Assembly: GCF_000402035.1 (NCBI RefSeq)
Contig: NC_021294.1
Coordinates: 1-64,000, forward strand
Direction: 5' to 3'
DNA from: Caballeronia insecticola
GTDB lineage: Bacteria; Pseudomonadota; Gammaproteobacteria; Burkholderiales; Burkholderiaceae
Length of the DNA stretch: 64,000 nucleotides
The notes beneath the pieces were generated by a model, which was not told where the DNA came from, ran no database searches, and saw only the letters and a list, made by a program, of their open reading frames with translations. Each line of letters begins with the position of its first letter. Within the stretch, counting starts at the first letter, position 1. Of the stretch, positions 50,885 through 59,766 are shown piece by piece. The position numbers were made by a program, and so were the translations under genes.

Positions 50885-52360
50885 TCAAGCCTCTTCCGCC
50901 CAAGCCTGATTTTCCCTCGCCATCAACGCGCTGGATGCCGCGGGGCCGAAGGTTCCGGCGGTATAACCGCGCGGCCGGTCGCCCAGTTCCTTCCATCCGT
51001 TGAGAATCGGCTCGACCCACGCCCATGCCGCTTCCAGTTCGTCGCGCCGCATGAAATGCGTGAGGCGTCCGCGAATGACGTCGATCAGCAGGCGCTCGTA
51101 CGCTTCCGCGCGCCGCTGCTTCATGGCCTGCTGGAAATCGAGATTAAGTGTGACCGGCTGCATGTGCATGCCGCTGCCGGGTTCCTTCGCCATCATCTGA
51201 AGCTGGATGGACTCTTCCGGCTGCAGCGTGATGGTGAGCCGGTTGCCGTAGTGGCGCGGACCGTCGGGGATGATCGAGAACGGCAGATCGGCGAAATCGA
51301 TGACGATCTCCGAGCGCCGATTCTGCATGCGCTTGCCCGTGCGCAGGAAGAACGGCACGTTGGCCCAGCGCCAGTTGTTGATGTGCGCGCGCAACGCGAC
51401 GAAGGTTTCCGCGCGGCTGTCGGGCGGCACGTTCGCCTCTTCGAGATAACCCTTCACCGCCTCGCCGCCGACCGCGCCCGCCGTGTACTGGCCGCGCACG
51501 GTATCGCGCGCGATATCGGCGACCGACATCGGCCGAAGCGACTTCAGCACCTTCAGCTTTTCGTCGCGGACGGCGTCCGGATCGAGCGACACCGGCGGCT
51601 CCATCGCGACGATGCACAGCAGCTGCATCAGGTGGTTCTGCACCATGTCGCGCAGCGCGCCGGTGTGATCGTAGAAGCCCGCGCGGCTGCCGACGCCCAC
51701 AGTCTCCGACACCGTAATCTGCACGCTCTTGATATACGGCGCCTGCCACAGCGGCCCGAAGATCGCATTGCCGAAGCGCAGCACCATCAGGTTCTGCACC
51801 GTTTCCTTGCCGAGATAATGGTCGATGCGATAAATCTGCTCTTCCTTGAAGTGCTTGCCGACCGCGTCGTTGATCGCGCGCGCCGAGGCCAGATCGTGGC
51901 CGAGCGGCTTTTCCAGCACGACGCGCGAGGTCGCGTCGAGAATGCCGGCGGCGTCGAGGTTTTCGCAGATCGTCACGAACAGTTCCGGCGATGTCGACAG
52001 ATACAACACGCGTTGCGAGTTCGGACGCACGGCCTGCGCGAGCCGCTGAAAATCGCCAGGATTTTCGATATCGACGCGCACGTAATCGAAGAGCGCGAGA
52101 AATTTGTCCCACGACTGGGCATCGAAGGCCTTCGCGTCGATGAACGAACGCGACTGCTCTTCCATGAAGTTCTTCAGGTAATCCTCACGCGTCCAGTCCC
52201 TGCGGCCGATCGCGAGAATGCGCGTGTCGGCGGGAAGGTTGCAGTGCGTGTGCGCCATGTAGAGCGCCGGCAGCAGCTTGCGCGCCGCCAGGTCTCCGCC
52301 GCCGCCGAAGATGATCATGTCCAGCGGGCGTTCGTTCGAAGCAGAGGTTGAATTCGTCAT
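50885..52360 (-). CDS. zwf: Glucose-6-phosphate 1-dehydrogenase
   Basis: 491 residues. First enzyme of the oxidative pentose phosphate and Entner-Doudoroff routes; oxidises glucose-6-phosphate with NAD(P)+. N-terminal coenzyme loop IIFGGGGDLAARKLLPALY, the substrate motif YRIDHYLGKETVQNLMVLRFGN with catalytic His and Lys, and the C-terminal RRDELEAAWAWVEPILNGW typical of the family. The GGGGDLA loop departs slightly from the usual GxxGDLA. It stands alone; no pgl or edd gene is nearby, so this may be a second copy in the genome. Confidence 0.94.
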   Translation of the reverse strand: MTNSTSASNERPLDMIIFGGGGDLAARKLLPALYMAHTHCNLPADTRILAIGRRDWTREDYLKNFMEEQSRSFIDAKAFDAQSWDKFLALFDYVRVDIENPGDFQRLAQAVRPNSQRVLYLSTSPELFVTICENLDAAGILDATSRVVLEKPLGHDLASARAINDAVGKHFKEEQIYRIDHYLGKETVQNLMVLRFGNAIFGPLWQAPYIKSVQITVSETVGVGSRAGFYDHTGALRDMVQNHLMQLLCIVAMEPPVSLDPDAVRDEKLKVLKSLRPMSVADIARDTVRGQYTAGAVGGEAVKGYLEEANVPPDSRAETFVALRAHINNWRWANVPFFLRTGKRMQNRRSEIVIDFADLPFSIIPDGPRHYGNRLTITLQPEESIQLQMMAKEPGSGMHMQPVTLNLDFQQAMKQRRAEAYERLLIDVIRGRLTHFMRRDELEAAWAWVEPILNGWKELGDRPRGYTAGTFGPAASSALMARENQAWAEEA

Positions 52361-52525
52361 GGTGCGTGAGCCGTCAAGGGTTCAGAAAGCCGAAAGCGCG
52401 GCGACCGGTCGCGGTCGTTCGAGACAGCTATGTTGCATGTTTTGCCGGCTTTTTGCACGGTGGCCGCGCTAACGGACGTTCGATTCGAGCGGCCGAATAC
52501 GAAATATTTGCGGCGTCAGGCGTGT

Positions 52526-53434
52526 TTAGTCCGACCAGCTCAACGAAGGATCGGCGCGCAGCGTCGCGACGGCGAGATCGAGAAACGCGCGCACCTTTTG
52601 CGTGACGTGACGTCCCTCGCGATGCACGAGCTGGATCGGAACAGGCGGCGCCTCGAATTCGGGCAACACGATGACGAGACTGCCGTCGCTTACGTATTGC
52701 GCAACCTGATACGAGAGCAGCCGGGCGATGCCGAAATCCGCGAGTGCGGCGCCGATGGCGGAATCGTTGGTCGTGGTCGTCAGACGTGGATGCGCGCGCA
52801 CGAGGATCTGTCGCTCGCCGTCGTGCAGACGCCATTCGGCGGGCGTCGACGAACCGGTGGAGGCGATCACCACATGCTCCGCGAGATCGTCCGGATGCCG
52901 CGGCGTGCCGTGCTTGGCAAGATATGCGGGCGATGCGCACAACACGCGCCGCACGCGGCCGACGCTGATTGCCTGCAACGACGAGTCCGGCAATTGCGCG
53001 ATGCGCACGGCCACGTCGATCCCTTCGTCGACGAGATTCACGACGCGGTCGACGAACCAGCAGTTCGCATCGGCTTCGGGATAGCGGCGCAGATAGTCGA
53101 GCACGACCGGCGTGACATGCAGCCGGCCGAACATGACCGGCGCGGTGATCGAGAGCACGCCGCGCGGCGACGAGTGCGTGCCCGTCGCGGAAAGCTCGGC
53201 GATGTCGATTTCGCCGAGAATGCGGCGGCAGTCCTCGAAGTAGCCGGTGCCGGCGTCGGTGAGACGCACGACGCGCGTCGTGCGCGTGAGCAGACGCACG
53301 CCGAGATGCTCTTCGAGTTCGGTCACGACGCGGCTCACGACCGACGGCGAGATATCGAGCTTGCGCGCCGCCGATGCGAAGCCGCCGGTCTCGACCACCG
53401 TGACGAAGGTCGCCATTGCCTGGAAACGGTCCAT
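52526..53434 (-). CDS. LysR-family regulator
   Basis: 302 residues. Winged helix GGFASAARKLDISPSVVSRVVTELEEHLGVRLLTRTTRVVRLTDAGTGYFEDC, then an effector domain of the CrgA/DsdC-like group. It lies 90 bp after the flavoprotein fusion on the same strand, and might regulate it or be unrelated. Divergent targets are absent. Confidence 0.88.
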   Translation of the reverse strand: MDRFQAMATFVTVVETGGFASAARKLDISPSVVSRVVTELEEHLGVRLLTRTTRVVRLTDAGTGYFEDCRRILGEIDIAELSATGTHSSPRGVLSITAPVMFGRLHVTPVVLDYLRRYPEADANCWFVDRVVNLVDEGIDVAVRIAQLPDSSLQAISVGRVRRVLCASPAYLAKHGTPRHPDDLAEHVVIASTGSSTPAEWRLHDGERQILVRAHPRLTTTTNDSAIGAALADFGIARLLSYQVAQYVSDGSLVIVLPEFEAPPVPIQLVHREGRHVTQKVRAFLDLAVATLRADPSLSWSD

Positions 53435-53524
53435 GAGAATGCGCGGGGCCTGCGGGCTTGAGGGATGCCGTGCATTCTCGGGGATATGGGCGCGGGGGGC
53501 AATGCACCGTCGCCGCGATTCGCG

Positions 53525-55612
53525 TTACAAGTCGAGTTCGAGCCCACCCCCTTCATCCCCCGCCGGCACCGCGCAGCAGATCAGCGCTTCGTCATCGCCG
53601 ACATGAAACGCCGGCTCGCTCTCATACGACACCGCGCCTTTCACGATGCGCGTCCGGCACGTCCCGCACGTGCCGCCGCGGCAGTTGAATTCCGGCGCAA
53701 GGCCGCTCGCTTCCGCGAGTTCCAGCAACGTGCCGCTGTCCGGCTTCCACTGCGCATCGGTGCCCGACTTCACGAAGCTCACCTTCACCGGCTCGGCGGC
53801 GGCGGGACGCATCGGCTTCACGTCCGCGCCGCGATCCGCCGTGCGCTTCAGCGACGACGGACCGAACGCCTCCGCATGAATGCGCGTGTCCGACACGTTG
53901 AGCTTGCGCAAGCCGTCGTAGATCGACTGCATGAACGCGCCCGGCCCGCACAGATAAAAATCGTAGTCGTTGAACGGTAGCCGGCTCGTCAGCAGATCGA
54001 GGTCGATGCGCCCCGACATGTCGTAGTCGCGCGCAAGCTCCGCGCCCTGCGTGTCGCTCAGCACGCGGATCACATGCACCGCGCCGCCCGCGGCCTGCGC
54101 GAGATCGTCGATTTCGCGGGCGAACGCGCGGCTCGCAAGCGCATGCGCCGACACGATCATCCACACCGGACGTACGCGCCGCTTGCGCAGCCCTTCATAA
54201 ACGACGTGCCGCAGCATCGCGAGCATCGGCGTGATGCCGACGCCCGCCGCCATCAACACGGCGGGACGCGGTTCCAGCGCATCGATCGTGAAATCGCCCG
54301 CGGGTGCGCGTGCTTCGAGCGTGCCGCCGGTCTTCAGCGTGTCGTGCAGATACGCCGACACACGTCCGTCGCGCTTCACGCTGATGCGATACACGCCATC
54401 GGACGGCGCCACCGACAGCGTGTACGTGCGGATCTGCGGCCTCGCTTCGCCCGGCAGCGTGACGCGAATCGGCAAGTGCTGTCCGGCCTTGTGCGGTATG
54501 AGCCCGGCATCGTCCGCCGGGATCAGATGAAACGAGCGGATCGAGTCGCTCTCATCGACGATCTTGCTCACGCGGAACGTGCGCCACGCATTGGCAAGCG
54601 TCGTCGCCCTGATGCGCTCGGCCACTTGCCGCCAGTCGCCGGTCATCAGCGAATTCGGCGATGCGCCGTCGCGACGCGCTGCCCAGCGCAGCGGCAGCGC
54701 CTGCTCGCGATACACGATGCGGCGCGGCGTAAAGCGCCACAGCCGTTCGGCGCCCTGAAACGCGGCGATTTCCGGCGAATCGAGCAACACTTCGGCGTTG
54801 CCGGACATCTGCAGCAGCGTGCCCGTTTCGAAGTCGGCGAACACGAGTCCCGCGCGGCCGTTCTCCAGAATATTGCCGAGCGTGTTGAAGAACAGATTGC
54901 CCGCGAAATCCGGAATCGTGAGCACGCCGTCGTCCGACAGACGCACGAAACCCGGCTTGCCGCCGCGATGCGACACATCCACTTGCCGATGCCCGTCCTC
55001 GCGATCGAAATACGACGCGACGAACAGCGTATCCGCACCCGTAATCATCTCGCGCGCGCGCGGCGTGAGCGCGTCGAGCAGGACCGGCTGCACCGGCGAC
55101 GGCACCGCCGGATCGCGCACGAATTCGAAATCGCGCAACTGGATGTACTGCGGGCAATTGCCGAAGCTCTGCTCGACGGCCATGTCGAACCGGGCGTTCG
55201 CGCCGTCGCGATGAATCACGCCGTTCACGCGGTTACGGCGGCGCGTGTGCAATTCGATGCCGAGCAGGCCGATGGACGCGCCATCGTTCATGCCGGCGTC
55301 GGCGGGATCGAGCGGATCGCGCGCGCGGTCGATGGCGAGCGTCGTCGTGTTCGTCGTCTGCATGAAGCCCGGATGCCCGGCGAGGAGCGTCGCCCACGGA
55401 TCGCCGCGCTCATCCACGGCGCCAGCGACGATGAACGGCAGTTGCGCGAAGAACTGGCGATGCTGCTCGGGCATGTAATTGCGCACGACGCGGCGGCCTG
55501 CGCTATCCATGCGCTCGTAGGCGCCGGCGGCTTTCTGCAGCTTGATTTCGCCGCGATGCCACGGCGAGGGCGTCGCGACGGGCGCGACAGGGGGAACCGC
55601 GAGAGTGGACAT
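53525..55612 (-). CDS. Pyridoxamine-phosphate-oxidase domain fused to ferredoxin reductase and 2Fe-2S ferredoxin
   Basis: 695 residues from ATG 55612 (GGAGG). Residues 30-320 are a PNPOx-like FMN-binding barrel (LPFIVAGAVDERGDPWATLLAGHPGF and QVDVSHRGGKPGFV). Residues 350-590 are a ferredoxin-NADP reductase module with the FAD motif RTYTLSVAPSD and the NAD loop MAAGVGITPMLAMLRH. Residues 610-695 are a plant-type ferredoxin with cluster cysteines in CRGGTCGTCRTRI plus a late CC pair. It should carry electrons from NAD(P)H via flavin to the iron-sulfur cluster and the FMN barrel, possibly reducing an oxidant or detoxifying a small molecule. It is probably cotranscribed with the GST gene upstream. 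Confidence 0.88.
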   Translation of the reverse strand: MSTLAVPPVAPVATPSPWHRGEIKLQKAAGAYERMDSAGRRVVRNYMPEQHRQFFAQLPFIVAGAVDERGDPWATLLAGHPGFMQTTNTTTLAIDRARDPLDPADAGMNDGASIGLLGIELHTRRRNRVNGVIHRDGANARFDMAVEQSFGNCPQYIQLRDFEFVRDPAVPSPVQPVLLDALTPRAREMITGADTLFVASYFDREDGHRQVDVSHRGGKPGFVRLSDDGVLTIPDFAGNLFFNTLGNILENGRAGLVFADFETGTLLQMSGNAEVLLDSPEIAAFQGAERLWRFTPRRIVYREQALPLRWAARRDGASPNSLMTGDWRQVAERIRATTLANAWRTFRVSKIVDESDSIRSFHLIPADDAGLIPHKAGQHLPIRVTLPGEARPQIRTYTLSVAPSDGVYRISVKRDGRVSAYLHDTLKTGGTLEARAPAGDFTIDALEPRPAVLMAAGVGITPMLAMLRHVVYEGLRKRRVRPVWMIVSAHALASRAFAREIDDLAQAAGGAVHVIRVLSDTQGAELARDYDMSGRIDLDLLTSRLPFNDYDFYLCGPGAFMQSIYDGLRKLNVSDTRIHAEAFGPSSLKRTADRGADVKPMRPAAAEPVKVSFVKSGTDAQWKPDSGTLLELAEASGLAPEFNCRGGTCGTCRTRIVKGAVSYESEPAFHVGDDEALICCAVPAGDEGGGLELDL

Positions 55613-55676
55613 GATCGTATGCCTCCACACGCCGGGCGTGACGGCCGCGCGAGTGCGCCGCCGCCGCCGCGTCACT

Positions 55677-56297
55677 TTACGCCGCGAGACCCACGGCTGT
55701 CTTCTGGAACGGCACGAAGCCGGGGAGCGACTCGACGCGACGCAGCCATGCGTTCACGTTCGCGTACACGGACACATCGACGTTGCCTTCCGGCGCGCTG
55801 GAGATGTAGCTGTAGAGCGCGATATCGGCGATGGTCGGATGCGCGCTGTCGATGTCCGCGATCCAGTCGCGTGCCGCCAGTTGCGCGTCGATCAACGCGA
55901 GAATCGTGTGCGCGCGGGCGATGACTTCCGCTGCATCGAATCTGGCGCCGAACACGGTGATGAGACGCGCGGCTGCCGGGCCGAATGCGATCTGTCCCGC
56001 CGCCACCGACAGCCAGCGCTGTACCGCCGCGGCGTCTGCGGGCGTGTTGGGCAGCCATTTCGTATCGCCGGATTTGGCGGCGAGATAAACGAGGATCGCG
56101 TTCGAATCGGAGATGATGTGCTCGCCATCGACCAGGACGGGAACCTGCCCGAATGCGTTCAGCTTCAGATAATCGGGCGACTTGTGCTCGGCTTTGGCGA
56201 GATCGACGACAACTTCCTCGTGATCGATGCCAAGCAGGTTCAGGAAAAGACGCGCGCGGTGTGAATGCCCGGACAGCGGATATTGATAGAGCTTCAT
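55677..56297 (-). CDS. Glutathione S-transferase
   Basis: 206 residues from ATG 56297. N-terminal thioredoxin-like domain [24 protein letters not shown] with the glutathione-binding [25 protein letters not shown], and a C-terminal helical domain with [23 protein letters not shown] (the N-capping box). The active-site residue is probably Ser in the SGHS segment. It lies 64 bp upstream of the flavoprotein fusion, and a joint role in handling electrophiles or peroxides is plausible. Confidence 0.92.
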   Translation of the reverse strand: MKLYQYPLSGHSHRARLFLNLLGIDHEEVVVDLAKAEHKSPDYLKLNAFGQVPVLVDGEHIISDSNAILVYLAAKSGDTKWLPNTPADAAAVQRWLSVAAGQIAFGPAAARLITVFGARFDAAEVIARAHTILALIDAQLAARDWIADIDSAHPTIADIALYSYISSAPEGNVDVSVYANVNAWLRRVESLPGFVPFQKTAVGLAA

Positions 56298-56468
56298 TTG
56301 CCAGAACCCTCGGTTTGATTGATGGCCGGGAGCCGCCCCTGCCTGTGAATCAAGTATCGGTTCTTGCAAAATGAAGCGGAATACCAGAGAAAATCAAATC
56401 ACTGTTCGCGAAACGAGAATGATGAGCGCGGTCCGGCTGCGTGTTACTTCGTCCGGTGGTCCGCGCGC

Positions 56469-56771
56469 TCAGTTCGGCGTAGGCACGTTCGCCTTGTTGC
56501 CCGCGAGCGGCGAGCCGTAGCCGCCGCTGTTCGCGTTGTTCGGCAGGCCGTTGACGAGCTGAGCACGCGGATCGCTCGGATTGAGATTCAACTCGCCGGC
56601 CTGTGCGTTGCCGTGCGTCGGGTACTGACTGCCGAGCGGCGCGTTCGGCATGAGGCGCGTGTCGTTTTGCGGCGCGTACATATCGGTTTCGACGCTCGGA
56701 TGCAGTTGCGCAAACGCGGACGTCGCGACGCAAGCCGCGGCCAGGACGAGTACGGTGCGGATCACTTTCAT
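56469..56771 (-). CDS. Small exported protein, function unknown
   Basis: 100 residues from ATG 56771 (GAGGAG). Signal peptide MKVIRTVLVLAAACVATSAFA, then a Pro/Asn/Gly-rich mature part of 79 residues (APQNDTRLMPNAPLGSQYP and NNANSGGYGSPLAG), likely disordered. No cysteines in the mature part and no family recognised. Confidence 0.7.
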   Translation of the reverse strand: MKVIRTVLVLAAACVATSAFAQLHPSVETDMYAPQNDTRLMPNAPLGSQYPTHGNAQAGELNLNPSDPRAQLVNGLPNNANSGGYGSPLAGNKANVPTPN

Positions 56772-56930
56772 GTCTGACTCCTCGATGAGCCGGTCGCGCC
56801 TTATTGGAAGATTCGCGAAGCTTCGGAAAGATTCGCAGACGTGGCCGCAAGCGCCCAGTCTATTCCGCACGCCCCGCGCAAGCGTCGATCACCCTACCGT
56901 CGACCAGTCCAGCGTTTGTTCCCGGCTCGC

Positions 56931-57113
56931 CTACTTCTTGTGTTTCTTGAGCTTGGCTTTGCGCTTCGGTATTTCATCGATGATCCGCGCGCGATGCTTG
57001 TCCTTCATCTTCTTCCACTGCTTGCATTCGTCCTTCGTGCGCAGGCAGCCGATGCACAGGCCGGTCTTCTCGTCGAACTTGCAGATGCTGATGCAGGGTG
57101 AATCGACTCCCAT
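56931..57113 (-). CDS. DUF1289-family protein
   Basis: 60 residues from ATG 57113 (GGAAGA); starts at 57146 or 57137 would add a short leader. Typical DUF1289: MGVDSPCISICKFDEKTGLC, IGCLRTKDE, then C-KQWKKMKDKHRARI. The five cysteines probably bind a metal. The C-terminal tail KRKAKLKKHKK is very basic. Function unknown, although family members sit near many metabolic genes. Confidence 0.85.
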   Translation of the reverse strand: MGVDSPCISICKFDEKTGLCIGCLRTKDECKQWKKMKDKHRARIIDEIPKRKAKLKKHKK

Positions 57114-57242
57114 GATGTCTTCCGTGATGGCGTGCATGGCACGCATGAGGCGGGACGGTCAATGTCGCATGCGCTATGCCCGCACATCCAACTGATTGTT
57201 CCGATCACGGCGATAGACGGGCGTTCGCGCGCCGCGCCGCTC

Positions 57243-57259
57243 CCGTATTGGCTCACCAT
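57243..57259 (+). repeat. Iteron-like repeat outside the origin (8)
   Basis: CCCGTATTGGCTCACCA keeps both conserved ends but the middle is divergent. It is paired with the copy at 57287. Confidence 0.5.
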
Positions 57260-57286
57260 TGAAGCGGTTGCAGCGAAATTCGGCTC

Positions 57287-57303
57287 CCGAATAAACTCAC
57301 CTC
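57287..57303 (+). repeat. Iteron-like repeat outside the origin (9)
   Basis: CCCGAATAAACTCACCT keeps both conserved ends. It lies about 140 bp upstream of the AI-2E transporter start. Confidence 0.6.
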
Positions 57304-57443
57304 AAAGTGCGCCCCGGAACACGCGACGGCACACGCCTTGCTTACAGTCGCGTGAGCCTGCACAAAAGCTGGCCGCGCCGCAGCATGTCAAGCGCCGCGC
57401 GCCTTTGATTCCGCGCCTCTCACTCTCAAAGCGAGCCGTCTCC

Positions 57444-59453
57444 ATGCCGCAAGCACCCGGGCCGCGCCGGCCACCCGCGAAGATTTTGCCGCCCGAGGCG
57501 CCCGGTGTGCGAGCGCTGGCCTCGCTGGTGACGGGCGTCATCATCATTTGCGCGCTGTATTTCGGGCGCGCGGTGATGATTCCGATCATCCTCGCGATTC
57601 TGCTGAGTTTTCTGCTCGCGCCGTTCGTCGAGTTTTTGCGGCGGCTGCGTTTCGGTCAGGTGCCGTCGGTGATCGTCGCGGTGGTGATCGCGCTGTCGGT
57701 GTTGACTGCCGTCGGTGCGCTGATCGGCGCGCAGGTCGCGCAACTCGCGGGCGATCTGCCGAAGTATCAGGTCGCCGTCGAGCGCAAGATCGATTCGGTG
57801 CAGCGTCTGACGGTCGGCCGCGCCGACGAGTTTCTCGGCCGCGCGTCGCGCGCACTGAAACGGATTTCGCCCGCGCGCGAGCAGGAGCCGAAGAACGAGG
57901 ACAACCCGGCCGCGTCGCCGATCGATCAGCCGATGCCCGTCGAAGTGCACGAACCGTCGCCGTCGCCGTTGGAGCTGGCGCAGCGTTTTCTATCGCCCGT
58001 CATCAGTCCGCTGGAAACCACCGGCATCGTGCTCGTGGTCGCGGTGTTCATCCTGCTGCAGCGCGAAGACTTGCGCGACCGGCTGATACGTCTGTTCGGC
58101 TCGCGCGACCTGCATCGCGCCACCACCGCGATGGACGAAGCCGCGCGGCGCCTGTCGCGCTATTTCCTGGCGCAGCTCGGCATCAACATGGGCGTGGGCA
58201 TCGTGATCTCCGTCGGGCTTGCGATCATCGGCGTGCCGGGCGCGCTGCTGTTCGGCGTGATGACCGCGCTGCTGCGCTTCGTGCCGTACGTCGGGACGTG
58301 GATTGCCGCGATCATCGCGGTGGTTTTCGCGGCGGCAGTCGGACCCGGCTGGTCGATGCTTGTGTGGACCCTCGTCCTTTTCGGCGTGACGGACGTGCTC
58401 GTCGGGCAAGTCATCGAACCGCTGCTTTATGGGCACAGCACCGGTCTCTCGCCTTTCGCGGTGATCGTCGCGGCGATTTTCTGGAGCTGGATCTGGGGGC
58501 CGGTCGGCCTCGTGCTTTCGACGCCGCTCACGCTGTGCCTCGTGATTCTCGGCCGTCACGTCGACCGCCTCGAATTTCTCGACGTGCTGTTCGGCGACCG
58601 GCCGGCGCTCACGCCCGCCGAAAACTTCTATCAGCGCCTGCTCGCGAACGATCCCGACGAAGCGCTCGTGCAAGCCGAGACGCTGCTCAAGGAACGCGCG
58701 CTGATCGCTTACTACGACGAAGTTGCGCTCGAAGGACTGCGCTTCGCCCACAACGACGTGCTGCGCGGCGTGGTGACGGCGAATCAGTTGCGGCGCATCA
58801 ACGAGTCGGCGCTCGACATTATCGAAGGGCTGGAGGAGACGGCGGACACGATCGTCGACGTCAAGGACCGGGAAGAGTTGCCCGCCAGTTTCGATTCGCC
58901 CGATGACTTTCCGGTGCCGTCAGAAACGCCGCCGTCGCGCTTCGATGCGTCGCAGGAAGGGCACACGGCGTCGGTGCTGTGCATTGCGGGGCGCGGCGAA
59001 CTCGACGATCTCGCGGCGACCATCGCCGTGCAGTTGTTCCGCAAGCACGGTCTGCACGCCGATCTCGCGGGCTACGACCGCTTTTCGCGCGGACGCTTCG
59101 GCGAGGTCGATTTGTCGGGCGTGTCGATCATTTGCGTCGTGTCGTTCGATGCGGCCGAATCGCCGCCGTATCTGCGCAATCTGCTGCGACGGCTGCATCA
59201 GCGGGCGCCGTCGGCGGAACTGATTGTGGGGCTGGTGGTTCCCGAGAGCGCGCTGCAAGGCGAAACGCTCGTGCGCACGAGTTCGGCGGCGGTGTCGTTC
59301 CGGGAACTGGTGGAAGCGTGCGTGGCCGCCGCGCGCCGTCAATCGACGGACGGCGTGCCGTGGGCCGGCCTGCATGAATTCGAAGGCGAAGCGGCGCTGA
59401 ACGGCCCGCCCGGCGAGACGCGCGAAGGCGTGCCGGAACTGCGCAACGCCTGA
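57444..59453 (+). CDS. AI-2E-family transporter with a large extra C-terminal domain
   Basis: 669 residues from ATG 57444. Residues 20-400 are a normal AI-2E family permease with about eight helices (GRAVMIPIILAILLSFLLAPFVEFLRR, MTALLRFVPYVGTWIAAIIAVVFAA, DVLVGQVIEPLLYGHSTGLSPFAVIVAAIFWSWIWGPVGLVLSTP). Normal members end near residue 370. Here about 270 more follow: a helical linker (about 395-490), then an alpha/beta segment starting SVLCIAGRGELDDLAATIAVQLFRKHGLHADLAGYDR with SIICVVSFDAAESPPYLRNLLRRL. This part looks like a flavodoxin-like cobalamin-binding fold, without the usual histidine. The substrate is unknown. Confidence 0.82.
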   Translation: MPQAPGPRRPPAKILPPEAPGVRALASLVTGVIIICALYFGRAVMIPIILAILLSFLLAPFVEFLRRLRFGQVPSVIVAVVIALSVLTAVGALIGAQVAQLAGDLPKYQVAVERKIDSVQRLTVGRADEFLGRASRALKRISPAREQEPKNEDNPAASPIDQPMPVEVHEPSPSPLELAQRFLSPVISPLETTGIVLVVAVFILLQREDLRDRLIRLFGSRDLHRATTAMDEAARRLSRYFLAQLGINMGVGIVISVGLAIIGVPGALLFGVMTALLRFVPYVGTWIAAIIAVVFAAAVGPGWSMLVWTLVLFGVTDVLVGQVIEPLLYGHSTGLSPFAVIVAAIFWSWIWGPVGLVLSTPLTLCLVILGRHVDRLEFLDVLFGDRPALTPAENFYQRLLANDPDEALVQAETLLKERALIAYYDEVALEGLRFAHNDVLRGVVTANQLRRINESALDIIEGLEETADTIVDVKDREELPASFDSPDDFPVPSETPPSRFDASQEGHTASVLCIAGRGELDDLAATIAVQLFRKHGLHADLAGYDRFSRGRFGEVDLSGVSIICVVSFDAAESPPYLRNLLRRLHQRAPSAELIVGLVVPESALQGETLVRTSSAAVSFRELVEACVAAARRQSTDGVPWAGLHEFEGEAALNGPPGETREGVPELRNA

Positions 59454-59471
59454 CGCGAGTGCTTCGCAGGC

Positions 59472-59705
59472 CTAGCGGTTGCCGTCGAACAGATCGTTGA
59501 GCATGGTGTCGAAGGCGGCTTGCGCGTCTTCGAGTTCCTGGAGCGCGGCATCGAAAGTCTGTAGCGCCATCTGCGACGGGCGGCCGTCGCCTTCCGGCGG
59601 AAAATGCGTCTGCAACGCGAGAAAGGCGGCTTGAACCTGCCGCGTCGCGTTGACGATACGTTCCATGGCTCGCGCTTCTTCTGCGCGATTGTTCTCAGCG
59701 GTCAT
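59472..59705 (-). CDS. Small helical protein, function unknown
   Basis: 77 residues from ATG 59705 (GAGGAG). It is acidic and helical, with MERIVNATRQVQAAFLALQTHF and MALQTFDAALQELEDAQAAFDTMLNDLF. No signal or membrane segment and no family recognised. It lies 145 bp from the chemoreceptor on the opposite side, on the same strand downstream, so it may belong to the same transcript. Confidence 0.65.
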   Translation of the reverse strand: MTAENNRAEEARAMERIVNATRQVQAAFLALQTHFPPEGDGRPSQMALQTFDAALQELEDAQAAFDTMLNDLFDGNR

Positions 59706-59766
59706 CGGAGACACTCCTCGTTGGCAATGCTCCGATAGTACCAAGCGATGCGCCGTTCGCGGCGGC

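Larger units (their letters stand above)
57114..57443. other. Intergenic region upstream of the AI-2E transporter gene
   Basis: 330 bp between divergent genes with no further gene visible. It contains two iteron-like repeats starting 44 bp apart (57243 and 57287), plus the promoters of both neighbours. Confidence 0.5.
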
